Shown here piece after piece: positions 11,088-23,242 of a stretch of 64,000 nucleotides of DNA. How positions within the stretch are numbered: the first letter of the stretch is position 1; each line of letters starts with the position of its first letter. A model generated the notes under the pieces. It was not told where the DNA came from and made no database searches. It was given only the letters and a program-made list of their open reading frames with translations. The position numbers were made by a program, and so were the translations under genes. Origin of the DNA: Monosporascus cannonballus (taxonomy: Eukaryota > Ascomycota > Sordariomycetes > Xylariales); assembly GCA_004154925.1 (NCBI GenBank), contig QJNS01000078.1, positions 1-64,000 of the forward strand. The letters run 5' to 3'.

Positions 11088-12714
11088 GCAGTAAAAGCTA
11101 ATACTTCGTATCGGTGCGTTGGATTGTTAATTATTGACTTCCGGGCGTAGGCTATGCCGAGAAACCTACCTACCTTCCTCAATGTGAAGTATAACTCCGG
11201 TTGGAAAGCGCTGGGAATGGTGAGAAGTGCAGTAAAAGAAAGGTGGGAGCACATACATATTTAGGTAGGTACCTCGGTGGATGTTGCGTTTGTTTCAAAC
11301 TTGAACAAAGCGGGCCAGATCACAGGCTTTTGGCTGATCTTGAACAGAAGTTGAGACGGACTCGGGACAAATCAATGATGCCAGTTGACAAGAGGGGAAT
11401 CTTGAGTTCAGCACTAGCCGCAACGGGCCTGCGCTAGTCGCAAACCACAGATTGGAGCCACGCCGTGCTTCTGTGACTAGCCAGCAGCTCTCTGATTGGC
11501 CAGCATTGGAAGCAATTGTGGAAAGTAAATAAACGCGTTGAGCTACGTAAATTGACATCATGTTTAGTACCTTATATGTACATATAGGTGCAGCAGTGCA
11601 GTCATTACCCGCATATGCGACAGTAGTATAACAATGGAACTCATTTCTACCCAAACAGATAACAATACAACTCTGCAACTTCTCATCGTGCAGCAGCATA
11701 TCTTCTCAAAGTCGCCATGAGCAGAAGGGGGAAAAAATTAAATAACATAGAAAGGAAAGAAAAAAGATGTCAGCTGAAGAATTGGTTGCAGCGAGTAATG
11801 TACTTAGCAAATGTAGGTCCATACAATAACTCCATAAACAGGTACCTAAAGATATATGGGGTACATGGAGAGTGGGCGGATTAGAGCACGACGCCAAAAG
11901 TGTTCCCACTTTTGACCGGTCAGAGGCAAGCGGATTGGGGGATTGCCCAGAAGTACCCCCCAATAAAGTAGAAAGTACCCATATGACGCGTCGCGACATA
12001 AACAAACGCGGTTTTTTCTCCCCAATGGGATGATTCATGCATCCTCTTCCGAGCCCAAACTAATGCGCCTTTCCCCCCATTCGCCGCATTTGCAGATTCA
12101 ACTCATTGTAGAGACATTCAGGCTGCCTTGACTCACACCACTCCCACTTTCGTCCAACAACCGGAAAATAGCCACGAACAACAAAAGTTAATCCATATAT
12201 CCAGCCATTCAAGAGCGCCCACGGGGATTTTTGGGCAAGCGCTGCGTTGGTGGGCTGTGGACGGTGGACTGGTGGTGGTTGCAGCAGTTGTCATCGTATC
12301 CGCATCTTTTGCTGCATCTTGCGTATATTGGGTCCTTCGTTGCTGCTGTCGACGCCATCGTCAACGTCCACATCAACGCTAAACTTTTGGACTAAATGAC
12401 CACGCCAACCCGGGTCCATATCCAGATTCAGTGTTGTGTGTGGCAACCGACTTGCTCATCTGAGAACGATTTGCGACAGCGACAGCAATAGCGACTGTAA
12501 CTGTGACGATAACTGTAACGGGTTTCGGAAACCAAGTTGCAGTTCTAATTTCAGTCACACGCATTCCATACAAGGAGAAGGAACACCTTCCACCACAGAA
12601 AGTAAAAGAAAGAAGAAAAGGAAGCGATCCAGCCAGCAAGAAGCATGTTGTTTAATGCGTAACGGCATAAACGACCACGGCATCGCATCACATCATATCT
12701 ACATCAGCTTCTCG

Positions 12715-12746
<32 letters not shown>

Positions 12747-13124
12747 CTTTGTCACCACCACCCTACTTTTGGAGGAACGTCTCGTCTCATTCTCTTTGTC
12801 AACTTGATCCTGGCCTTACATCATCAAATCAGTTAATCCACCTAAATTGGCATTCCTGATGTCCTCGCCTTACTAATTTCTTCTGTTCTTTTTACATTCC
12901 TCAACTTGGTAACACAACAGAACCGCCAACAACGAACACAACTGTATTGTCTCTGCAACCAATCAATGCGATTGTCGCGAACCCAATATCAACATCCAAC
13001 GCCCTTCGAGCAGATCCCTCAGACCAGTTTCTTCCGACTTTGATATCTATCGTCGCATACACCACGCGCGTTCGTACTGATTGCCATCGAAACTCGTTCG
13101 CCAAAAGGAACCTGATTGGAGAAA
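11088..13124. promoter_or_regulatory. Upstream region and probable long 5' leader of the wee1 gene
   Basis: No supported gene lies in these 2 kb. From about 12000 onward the plus strand becomes CA/CT-rich with many short upstream ATGs, as in fungal 5' leaders. It contains an ATC trinucleotide run (about 12713-12744). An 84-codon frame (12128-12382) with a hydrophobic stretch sits inside the presumed leader and is treated as an upstream ORF at most. The length of the leader is inference. Confidence 0.4.
12713..12744 (+). repeat. (ATC)n microsatellite in the wee1 leader
   Basis: About ten tandem ATC units occur roughly 380 bp before the wee1 start codon. It is a simple-sequence tract likely to vary in length between strains. 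Confidence 0.85.
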
Positions 13125-16100
13125 ATGTCCAACGGTGGAGGGACACTGACATTACCTTCGCCGACCCATGTGCATCATGTTGATGTCCAAGCTGGTTTGC
13201 GATCGTTGAGACGCTCTCTGTCGCGCTCCCCTTCCAAGTTTTCTCTTGTTAGAACGGCCTCTTCGCAGAGCAGTTCTAGCGCTGGCTCTTCGCCATCTTC
13301 TCCATCCCTCAGACGAGTCCAATCTCAATATTTCGGCCAAAACTCGTCGCCGAACTCACCCGCACCGCAGTCACCGCTCGCCACGCCATTTCGCCCAAGT
13401 GCGAAGCTATCGCTGCGATCCGCCAAATCCTCTAAGAGTCCAGGAATTCCTTCTTCATCGACGAAACCTGCTCTGCGAACCCGTACGTCGCCCCGTACGT
13501 CTCCGCGTACGTCACCGAAAAGCCCAGCTGTCCCTAGACGCGCTTTAAACGCCACGTCAAATATCGCCAACTCCGCGCCCTCTTCGTCTTCACCAGTGGA
13601 GTCTAGCGCTTCAGGACAGGAGAACCTGAACGTTTTCGGCGCGCGTAGCCCGGTGTCGCGCAAGGGCGCAGATAAGCCTCTCAACCGACACAGCATGCAC
13701 CTGGATATTTCAGGCGCATCATCTCAGTTCGCTATGCCACGGCCCGCCGATGCGAACAGTCCCATCCCAGCCAGCCCGGTAGTTAGTCCCTTGAAGCGGA
13801 GTGATGCGACGATGAATCTCGACCAAACATATTCCGGCAGTCCCAGGCCAAAGCGTCGCAGCTGTGGTCCTTCCAACTTTGGAAGCGATTTTAATGTCTT
13901 TGATCTCGGCCCTGGCTCCCCAAGCCCAGAGATCCACGAGGACGCAGCTCGAGAGTATGAGTGGACTGGATCAGGCACCGCTACATCGTCCGAGCAAGCC
14001 GTACCGCCTACTCCGTCTGTCATGCCACGCAGAGCCGGGTCCCTCCGGAGGTCTACCCTCCAACAGCGCCATAGCACGGAGCGGACATCATGGGGACGGC
14101 GACACGCCGCGCAACAGCTGTCACAAATTTCCAATGATGCGACGGCGACTCCTAACACCAAGCACAGACCACGCTTATCTATGGAACATTTCTTGCCGCC
14201 GCCGCAGCGAGATAGTCCATTCAACCAGGGCCCTCCTCCTAATCCCTCCGCGCACATGCCTTCTCAGCCGGCGCATCAGCCCCACCCGCTTTCGCGTGCC
14301 ATGACTACCTCGTCTTCTGGCTCCAGCTTGGTGGATGAATCACCGACACACGCTCCTATGCAGCTCAGCTCAAGACCGAGGGCTCCTATGAATTTCTCCA
14401 AGAGCTTGCCGATTGGTGCTGTCGGACCGCAGCCCGACAGAGGAGCAGGTCCTGTTGCGAGCGTCTCCACCCCATATTACAAGCACGCCAAACCGTACGA
14501 GGGAGCCTTTGCTTCTACTGGCTTAGTCTCGAAGATGAACCGGAATCCTGAACTCGGCCCTCCCGGGGATAGAAGCTTCGGATTCGTCGTCCCTGACACA
14601 CCGTGTAAGAACAAAATAAGTAGTTTTAACACGTACCCTCCCCCGCCAGGAAGTGGCAAAGGACGAAGCCGGCATATTAGGCATAGTTTCGGTACCCCGT
14701 CAACTCCCTTCAACCCTCCTTCTGCCCGCTCCCAAAACATCTTCGGCGAACAGACTCGTCCGGTGCTGTTCAATGGCTTCTCTAGGCATTCGCGCAAGGG
14801 TAGCCTACTTAGCCTTTATAGTGATGACGGAAGAAGCCCCCCCGAGGCCAATGAGAGCAGCGTCGAAAGCATGAGTGGCATCGACGAAGGCATACCGCCG
14901 ACGCCCACCAAACAACAACTTCTAGAAGAGAGCTCGAGCAATCTGAACCAACTAACCAATGATAGCCCCACAAGCAACCGACAGGGATCCGCTTCTGCAT
15001 CCGTTTTTGGGAGCATTGGTTCCTGGCAAGAATCAGGTGCGAGTTGTAAGTACAGTCCCCTAAAGGGGCCCTGCAGTGACGACAGCACTCGGGACCCAGA
15101 AGATGCTGCCTCTAGTGGGAGCGCTTCTGTTATACCGATGTCTACAGCTCAAGGGACACCCCCTTCTACGTCTATTTCCTTGCAATCCTTAAGTCGGACT
15201 CGAGTCGGTCGCGGTTGTTTCTCCACACCGGCGCCTCTTAAGACGACTCATATGTCACCCTCTGTTCAGACTACTTCAAAGGTTCATTTTGCTAAGACCA
15301 CTTCCGTCATTCCAGCCAGCCCCATGGATCGGCTGGAGTTTGCAGAAAAAGCATCTCCCCGTACTCCTCGGGATAATATCATTCCTCCTGATGCAAGCCG
15401 CCTGTCGATCTCGCAGCACGCAGATGGCTCCCTCTTCCCTTGGAGCGGAGAACGGAGGTCGATATTCCCCCCTGCCACGCCCACCACGAGAGCGGAAACA
15501 TTTCCGTTCATTCAGGACCGGCGCGCCATCACGCCAGTCAACGGCATGGCTCCTCGTGACTTGGATGAATGCCTCGTCTCACGGTTTGGGAAGGTAGAAT
15601 ACATCGGCAAGGGGGAATTCTCTCAAGTCTACAAGGTCACAGAATCTGCGAAGCCTGCCACGAGGGCTCAGCAAAGTTTCTTTAGCACCCCAACACATCG
15701 CACGCCGCCTTCGCCTTCTGGTAAATTCTTTGCTGTCAAGAAACTATCTCTCCCATTCCAAGGCGACAAGGATAGGGCCCTCCGGCTCCGCGAAGTTTCC
15801 ATCTTAAAAAATCTCCAGGGCTGCGGCCATATCTTGCAACTCATCGACAGCTGGGAGGAGAAAAATAATCTATATATCCAAACTGAGTATTGCGAAGAGG
15901 GTAGTCTTGATGTCTTCTTATCTCTCGTCGGCCTTAAAGGCAGGCTCGATGACTTCCGGATCTGGAAGATCATGCTGGAAATAAGCCAGGTGAGTACACA
16001 GATAATATTTGCTTGAGTTCCGTTAGTAACTCCGACAGGGCCTGCGGCACATTCATGATGCAGGATATGTCCATCTTGACCTGAAGCCTGCGAATATCCT

Positions 16101-16779
16101 AATCGACTTTGAGGGCACTCTCAAGATCGGAGACTTCGGCCTAGCCACGTCAATGCCTGCTGACAACTTCCCCGATCTTGAGGGCGACCGCGAGTACCTG
16201 GCGCCTGAGGCCCTCCGTTCTGAAATCGACAAGTCGGCTGACATTTTCTCACTTGGACTAATCATGTTGGAGATTGCGGCGAATGTTAAGCTACCGGAGA
16301 ACGGGGCAACCTGGACGGCTCTGAGAGAAGGCGACTTCTCCGAGGTTCCTACCCTCACTCGAGACGCGACGACGGTTTTGCGAGATGCTACGGGTATGCC
16401 AGTCGATGAGACTGAGCGCAGTGTCAACATATTCGGGGGTGATAGTGCCACAAAGAACACCCGTCGCGCCTACAACCTGAGAGGTACAACTCGACACTCA
16501 AGTGACATCTTTGGACTAGCACGGAAGAACGAGCTACAAGACCCACCGGATTTCATGAAGGACCCGAGCCACCGAAGCTCTCTAGATACGGTCGTGAGAT
16601 GGATGCTTGCAGCGGAACCGATGTGCCGCCCGACAGTTTCTCAACTCCTTCAGCTGGAGTCGCTTGCCTGGACTGCGACTCGCCAGCGAGCTGGGGCTAC
16701 CGTCTTTGAAGGGAATTGGGGTCCCGCTGACGAAGTGCTGGAACCGCACTCCGTCGACACCGAAATGACGGACGTCTAG
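13125..16779 (+). CDS. wee1: Wee1-type mitosis-inhibitor protein kinase
   Basis: Predicted exons are 13125-15989 and 16039-16779, with a 49-bp GTGAGT...CAG intron, giving about 1200 residues. The ATG at 13125 (context AAAATGTC) opens the frame; the upstream in-frame TTG is not used. About 800 N-terminal residues are Ser/Pro-rich and probably disordered. They include an RTSP triplet repeat and many S/T-P sites of the kind cyclin-dependent kinases modify. The kinase domain follows: glycine loop IGKGEFSQV (about 826), the ATP-binding lysine in FAVKKL (about 869), catalytic HLDLKPANI (about 966), DFGLA and GDREYLAPE. HLDLKPAN together with GDREYxAPE is the Wee1 signature. The insertion between the glycine loop and the lysine is usual for fungal members. 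Wee1 phosphorylates the inhibitory tyrosine of Cdk1 and delays mitosis. The intron sits directly before the catalytic loop. Identification is confident. Confidence 0.95.
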
Positions 16780-19480
16780 ACCCCTTTCCGCAACTAACAA
16801 CTCACCTTACCGAGTTTACCAGTCGCATGTTGCTGGAATTCCACGTATACTGGATATGGAAGCGTATCTCGGTCGATGTGATGTGTTGGTTTGCCAGTTC
16901 AGCTGGATATGTCGAGCCTCCGCTGATTGCTATGATTTGCGACCCTATATCCAGGTATACTGAGGGATCCCGGTAGTTTTGGCGACTGACATGTTCCTAC
17001 GTCCTTGGGGACGCATTACATGACTTTCTACCGACTGTACCACCTTTTCTTTTATCAATTTTTTTTCTTTCCTTTTTTTGGCTCCTTTGTTCCGACGATT
17101 GTCCTACCTTTGAAGGACTTCCCCTTCATGGAGGGCCTAAGTCACTAGCTGCAATCGGCGTTCAAGGATATTGAACCTCGGTCGTTATCCAACTACTCAT
17201 ACCCTGGCTCCGCTTCGACCGATCGAGTTTTCAGCTTCAACATTACCAGCTGTCTCGTGGAGATATCCCTTCACCGTCGAGAGACGCAGTCGCCTGTACA
17301 ATTATTGTGGAGGAAATGGAGAGTTACGCTACTGTATCGATCGCTTACGACTAATAAGACGAAGAGGAAACGGCGTATAAAATTGGGCGCGGTTATGTCC
17401 CACTGAAGGAACTACCAACCCGCGCTTGACTCGGAATGAGGAGTTCACATTGTAGATATATAAAGGCGCAACAGAACAGCACCACACATGGTTAATCTGG
17501 TCCGGCATGGCTACGCCGAGGCCGAATGGAATCGTCGGAACATCTTAGGAAGGAGGCGCAAAAAGGTCGGTCGGATGTCTACGCTTTACGAACAGGGACG
17601 TATGAATGATGATATGATACGAGCTCTCTAGATAGCCTTTCTTCTGTAAGATCAGAAACCATCAAACTTTATTGACACACCTCTCTTTCTTCGCCTTACC
17701 TTCGTGCTATACGCATTCTCAGTAGGGGAGAGGCCAATGCAGATAAGGGGGTACTTCTCAGTTCGGCCGGCTCTGATCGATGTGCTTCGAGGTGTTAAAT
17801 TTTAGTTAGCGGACAATGCTGCGCGACCACACCAAAGTCCGGACCTGGCTCCAGGTGCACCCCTGTATGTGGCTTATATAAGCAGCCCCCTTATTTTGAG
17901 TTCATGAAAGGTCACCAGCGGCATCGTGAAGCGTACATGGAAATATTTCAAGGGACTCGACTCACAAGAACGAGATATACCTAATAGCCCCGCGCGCAAC
18001 GTTAGACCGCAGTGAGAGGGATCCGTCCGTGGCGCTATCTCATTCGATAGCCTGGCGTCCCGGGGTGAAGAAGGGAGGAGGCTGGAGCTGGGATCCGCAT
18101 CTGAGAATCTTGGAATCTGATAAAATGATCCCCTGAAGAGGTAGACTGGGAGGTGAACCAGGTTGCTTTCGATCTTGACAGAGCTTGGGAAGGTAGCGAG
18201 GGTGTAGCCTTGTGCGGCCTCTCGGCTGGCGCGTCGGCCGTCCACATCCCGACGTCCACGTAAGAGGCGGGGACGGCTGGTGTGGTGTGCCGCGGTGGTG
18301 GTGCATGAGATTGTTGACAAGTATGAGGGTAGATATAGGGGTATGTGCGAGGATAATTGTAGGAGTGTGGGCTCTTGAACTAGCTTGGGATGGCGAGGGG
18401 CTCTCGTGGGGCTAAGGATGCGGGTTTAGTCTGATAAGGTGGTGGTTTGGTTGGTTGTGTGATAGTCTCTTGATTCTCTCTGCAGAAATGCATTTATGAA
18501 CACTACAGGATCTGGGCGGTTGGGAGAGCGCTCAGTCGAGTAAGGTGGCGGGCTGGTTGTGATGACTTGCTATCTTTACGGTTTGGGAACGTCGCGTTAC
18601 AGTGTTGGGCTGCGAAGCAGCAGACTGTATACATACGTTTCTTGCTGGAATGGAGTGATGCTGTCTTTCTTTCTTTCTTTCTCCTCCCAGCTGTGTTGCT
18701 ACGGGGGAGAAAGCAGTAAGTGAAAAGGGGTGCGCAGAATTGTAAATGCCCATCTGGGTAAGAAAAATAGGGGATAGGAGGCAAAATACAAGAGTATCAC
18801 CTCCCTATGTATATCCAACATAATACTGTTATCGTATCCTTCCAGCGTCAAAGTGGTCTAAGTATGTTATTGGAAGTACTATGACATTTAAACGAACCCC
18901 GATTTTACACAACAAACGATAGATATTAGTTCCCGTAACTACTCCGTGATCCACAATCGGCAAGGCGCGTACCCCTATACCTGTTCCCCTGCCTCAGTAC
19001 CCACGACTTTAAACGCTGCATCACATCGTCAGCTCCCTTTTCGACGTGCCTACAGAAACCACCAGGCCGCTGAAAGCAGATTACCAGGGCAGGATAGTGA
19101 AACAATATATCCATTAAGAGCAGAACAGCAGGTCCACATTGACGTTCTCGTCATTTTGTATGAGATGACTGCCTAATATGAGCTCAGGCTTGAGATTATG
19201 GTACTCCTCGTTGACGTATTTATTATTGTCACGGAGGAACTTAGCAGCACCTCCTATTCTACTGCCCATTGCATTATCGATTTGGAATGACAAACTGTGC
19301 GAGTCTACTTGGACACGTTTTCGTGCTGGAAACACACCAGCTATTTATCCGGACAAATAATACTTGATTTCTTCTGACACACCATACCTCCCTACAAGCC
19401 CCGGGCCCTGCCAGGGTAGCAAACATAAAACATGACCACCACGCCCTACTGCTGTGCTTCGGTTTAGCCTCCACCCAAAC
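16780..19480. other. Intergenic region between the convergent wee1 and spc98 genes
   Basis: At 2.7 kb it is long for the 3' regions of two convergent genes. TATA-like sequences occur at about 17455-17465 and 17874-17880. The first precedes a 47-codon frame starting MVNLVRHGYAEAEW, too short to call. A minus-strand CA-rich stretch (about 18310-18480) looks like a leader before overlapping frames at 17874-18320, but no frame has a recognisable domain. A small unannotated gene there cannot be excluded. Confidence 0.4.
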
Positions 19481-22333
19481 TCAACCCTTAGAGCTCTTCT
19501 CCCTCTCCCCAGAAGCAACAGTCGCCGTGGACGGGGCCGGCGTGCTCTTAGCCTTCCTGCGCACGGGCTGGTAGACGTCGTTAAAGTTCATGGAGACGCC
19601 GAGGAAGCGGAGGTCGACGTCGGGCTGGTAGGCGAGGTCGCCGAGCAGGATCTGGAGCTTGGTGCGGAACCGGTCGCCGAGGTGGCGGAGGCGCTCCTGG
19701 AGGGCGGGGAACTCGCTCTGGGGATGGTCGCCCTCATTCTGCTGCTGCTGCTGATCGAGGTTTTCCCCGCGGGAGCGGGAGCGGGAGGAGGACGACAGCA
19801 GGAGGTCTGCCTCCTGGCGCCGCGTGAAATCCGACACGGACCACGAGTAGAGCCCGTCGACGCAGTCGCGATACGAGAGCATGACGCGCAGCAGTTCGCT
19901 GAGCTGGATCATGTAGCTGTTGTCGTCCTCCTCGGCGGCCGCCGTGGCGGCACTCCCGGACCCCGTGGAGGCGGCCGAGGACGCTATGAAGCGGCGGCGG
20001 CGGGCGCCGAGGAGGCCCTTGTGCGTGATTGAGTCCAGGTACTTGGTGTGCGCCGTGATGACGTCGTCGAGGGTAGCGTCCTCCCGGTGCAGCCGCTCCT
20101 GCAGCTCCGTCCAGGAGCTCTCGATGACTTCGAAGAGGATGTAGTACTGCAGCTGGCCGACGAAGTGGACCATCTCGGCGAGGAAGCCGCGGGTCGTTTT
20201 CCAGGTCTCCTGGACCGTCGGGTGGTTCGTCTGCAGCACGCCGCGCGAGCCCGTCGTTGCCTTGCGCCAGGTGGACGAGAGCGCGAACTCGACGCGTTTT
20301 ATGCGCCATAGGAAGTTGAACACCTTCAGGTACTGACGGTTGCCCCAGTCGGATACGACGACATCTACGGGCGCGTCGATCTTGTACTCGAGGGTGAAAC
20401 AGTCCCAGCCGATGTCACCATGCGAGAGCTGTAGCATGCGCGCGTCCAGTCTGCGCAGGACCTCCGGCGAGTCATACTGGGCATTAGAACCGCGGATGGC
20501 GTGTTCGAGCTGGGCAGTTAGTGTGTGCCTGTATTGGGCACCGGCTGGTCGGTCAAGATTGGTGGCCAGCGACTCCATTAATAAGGCGATGAAGTCACCT
20601 TGGCCGAGAAGAATGTAGTCCTTGAGAGCTTGAAGATGTTTCAGTAAATGAAACTTGGTGGTCATGAGATGCATTAGCCGACGCATCGTGGTTTTATACG
20701 CGTCGTCAATCCAGGATTCCAGAGTAGCAGTGTCTCCGTAACGAAGTTCCTTGGAAGATTCCTTGGAGTATGACTCGACCCACTGTGCATCGCCACAGCT
20801 ATGCCGAATGAAATGGAGGGCCTTGCCAATGAGGAAGACTTTGTCCGCGAAGTCGATGGTAATAATTGAGGGGATCATTTGGGCGTCCAAGGCGTATTTA
20901 TCTTCCCAAACATTAGTGGAGCCAGATTTGCCCTTTGGTTGGTCTTCAGGGGATCGTTCTTGCACGAAGAACTCTTGATAGGGATCTGAGAGTTCGCCGT
21001 CATATATCCAGTGCCTTAAAATGTCGTAGAAAGGGCGCGTGACGGGTGTTAATAATCGTTCGGCGAAAGCGGCGACAACCGGGTCGCCATGAGAGGAGGA
21101 GAATGAATGTATCAGGGAGATGAGTTGCCCACCCTTCTTTGTCTTCGACTCGGCAGAAATCAAGCTCAAGAGCCTTAGTCCCATGGTTGCTTCGCGGGTC
21201 CAGACGACGCAACGCTTGAGTGTTACGCCAGCTTTGCCAATGCCACTCCGGGGTGCACTCTCATTGATGGTGGATAGAGCACGGCGAATCTGGCCTTCGA
21301 GGGTAGCTACTAGCGTCAGGTAAGAGCGGAGCTCGTCGCTGACGGCAGCGCTGAGGCTCTGGCCGAGGAGGCCCTGAGCGGGAGTCTCGACAAAGTCTTC
21401 GAGCTGTCGGTAGAGTAGAGATGGCTCAGCGAGACTATTAAGTAGGCATATGAGTGGAGGAGGAAGAGTTTGTGGAAGTTCGAGGGTGTAATTTTCGCCA
21501 AAAGGAAGCGTGGCAGATGATAGGCCTTGTAAGGTGTAAGGAAGATCTCGTAAGAGAGCTGGCTCCGAGGGATCTATATCGGCGTAGTTATCAGCTAGGA
21601 GCTTAGACTTGATGGCGACGTCCCTCTTGGCGGGGGCGGGGCTTTCGTCCCTGGATGCTTCGTTCTGCCTCGCCTCTCGGCGTGTTGAGGGATGTCTAGA
21701 ATGAGCTGCTCGGGAGGGATGTTGCGGCTCATCGTCCATAATTCTGACATCACGGGGGTTCTGCAGAACATCCCGCAATTCAGTGGGTCGATAGTCGTTA
21801 GTAGAGTGCTCCGACCTGAACGAACTGTCATTCATCGGGTCGGGCTGATAACCGACTGGGTCTGTCATGCCGCTTTCTTCCTCCCTCCTCCTCGCCCGCT
21901 CTCTCTGGAACTCGGCGAAGGCTAGGGGGTCTGGCTCATTGGGGTCTTGAGAATCGCTTAGTTGATATAAGAGATAAAGCATGGCCCATTTGTGATTTAA
22001 CACTGGTAAGGCAAGCAAGCGAGAGTACAGGTTTGAGTAGCGCAATGCTTGGCCGGGATCCGTCTGAACCAGCCTCCGCTTGATGAGATCGGAGGCATGG
22101 TTCTGATCGGCCAGGGGAGGGGAGGTATGACTACGGTGACATGGTCAATAAGTGCAAGATTTGTAATCGAACGAGATCACATACCTCTCAATTAATTTTT
22201 TAACTTCTTGGAAGAGTATCTCGTGCCGCTCCCGGTTATCTACCTCACTCAGCTCCGGGTCGGCAGGTATTATCTGGGAAATCAGGCGGTTGACACTAAT
22301 GTTGACACGGTTTGTTTGCGACGGGCCGGACAT
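19481..22333 (-). CDS. SPC98: Gamma-tubulin complex protein 3 (Spc98/GCP3 family)
   Basis: Predicted exons are 22333-22185 and 22130-19481, with a 54-bp intron (22184-22131, GTATGT...TAG) that splits a serine codon, giving 932 residues. The product belongs to the gamma-tubulin small complex that nucleates microtubules at the spindle pole body. After an N-terminal helical segment (LISQIIPADPEL) comes a linker with charged and polar runs. The GCP N-terminal domain begins with ALLRDLPYTLQGLSS (about residue 242), a motif characteristic of GCP3 rather than GCP2. The GCP C-terminal gamma-tubulin-binding domain follows. A Ser/Thr-rich tail ends the protein. Length is normal for fungal GCP3. It is divergent to the hfi1 gene and convergent with wee1. 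Two acidic or Gln-rich insertions in the C-terminal half are typical lineage-specific loops. Confidence 0.92.
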
Positions 22334-23242
22334 TGTGGCATATTGTCTTCTAAGTGAACAGGCCCAAAAGGTGAAAGGGAAACAACACTCCTAGCGAAGT
22401 AATAGCGTTTGGCGCTCTACGTGATGGTTGCCGGGTTGCTTTGATGGGTTAATATTTATTGATTATCGCTAGAGGTACTAACGTTAAGCGGGAAGCGCGT
22501 CGCAGCTAAGAAAGTTAATATGATAGAACCTTTAGAAAGTTGAGCTGCGGGACACTCAAGCCCAGGAGTTTGAATGTCGTGGGGTAAAACTGCATACGGG
22601 TACAGTATCCAAGACGTATACTATATTCTAGCCGGAGTCCTAGCACCAAGAGTATCGATTCTTCGCAAATAGAAACCAACAAAAATAATTCTTATGCTGA
22701 AAACCGATGTGGGCGAGGGGAATCCAAAGGACTATGTAGCAGATTACCTTCCCAACGATGGGATATGAGCATGCCTGTTAGACACTACCTAGGTACAGAA
22801 TCCCGGCCTCCATTAGCTCTTGCAGTGGCCCACATCGCCCACTGCACCCAGCGCACAGGCCACCGATTGAGGGCGCGTTTTACAGCTTTTGACGACATGC
22901 TACATACCTGGGCTCATATCTCTTGCTTGTCCAGGGCTTCCATTACGGAAACCACATCAAGAGCCTTTTCATCGGATAATCAGCACCCAGGTTTCATTTT
23001 CATCATTTTTAAATTCGAATTACCAATCGCAGAGCTTTGCCGCACCCGATAAATGGGCTTGACACCAATTTTTCGAGTTGCGCCGTGCTGGTTGTCCGTA
23101 CGCCTCTCCGCTCTGGGTACTCTAGATCAGCATCGGCCAACCTTGCGCGTCTCCAACTCCAACTCCAACCCCAGTCGCAGCCGCATCGCGACGTATCACC
23201 ACAACCCTTAAGACATCAATACCACTAGCATTTCATACCACG
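22334..23242. promoter_or_regulatory. Shared divergent upstream region of spc98 and hfi1
   Basis: The two start codons face away from each other across 909 bp, so this stretch must hold both promoters. The side next to hfi1 has CT/CA-rich leader-like sequence (about 23140-23240). No specific operator could be recognised. Confidence 0.6.

Noticed and set aside
11295..11699. 134-codon minus-strand open frame
   Set aside because: No domain, no supporting composition bias, and it lies in the probable wee1 upstream region.
12128..12382. 84-codon frame with a hydrophobic segment
   Set aside because: It sits in the probable wee1 leader, which has many upstream ATGs and CA/CT-rich composition. At best it is an upstream ORF.
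17485..17630. Short frame MVNLVRHGYAEAEW after a TATA-like box, resembling the RHG motif of phosphoglycerate-mutase-like enzymes
   Set aside because: Only 47 codons and nothing of the rest of the family follows in any frame.
17874..18320. Overlapping minus-strand frames of 60-148 codons with a leader-like upstream sequence
   Set aside because: No domain, three competing frames, and no clear splice model. It remains possible that a small gene exists here.
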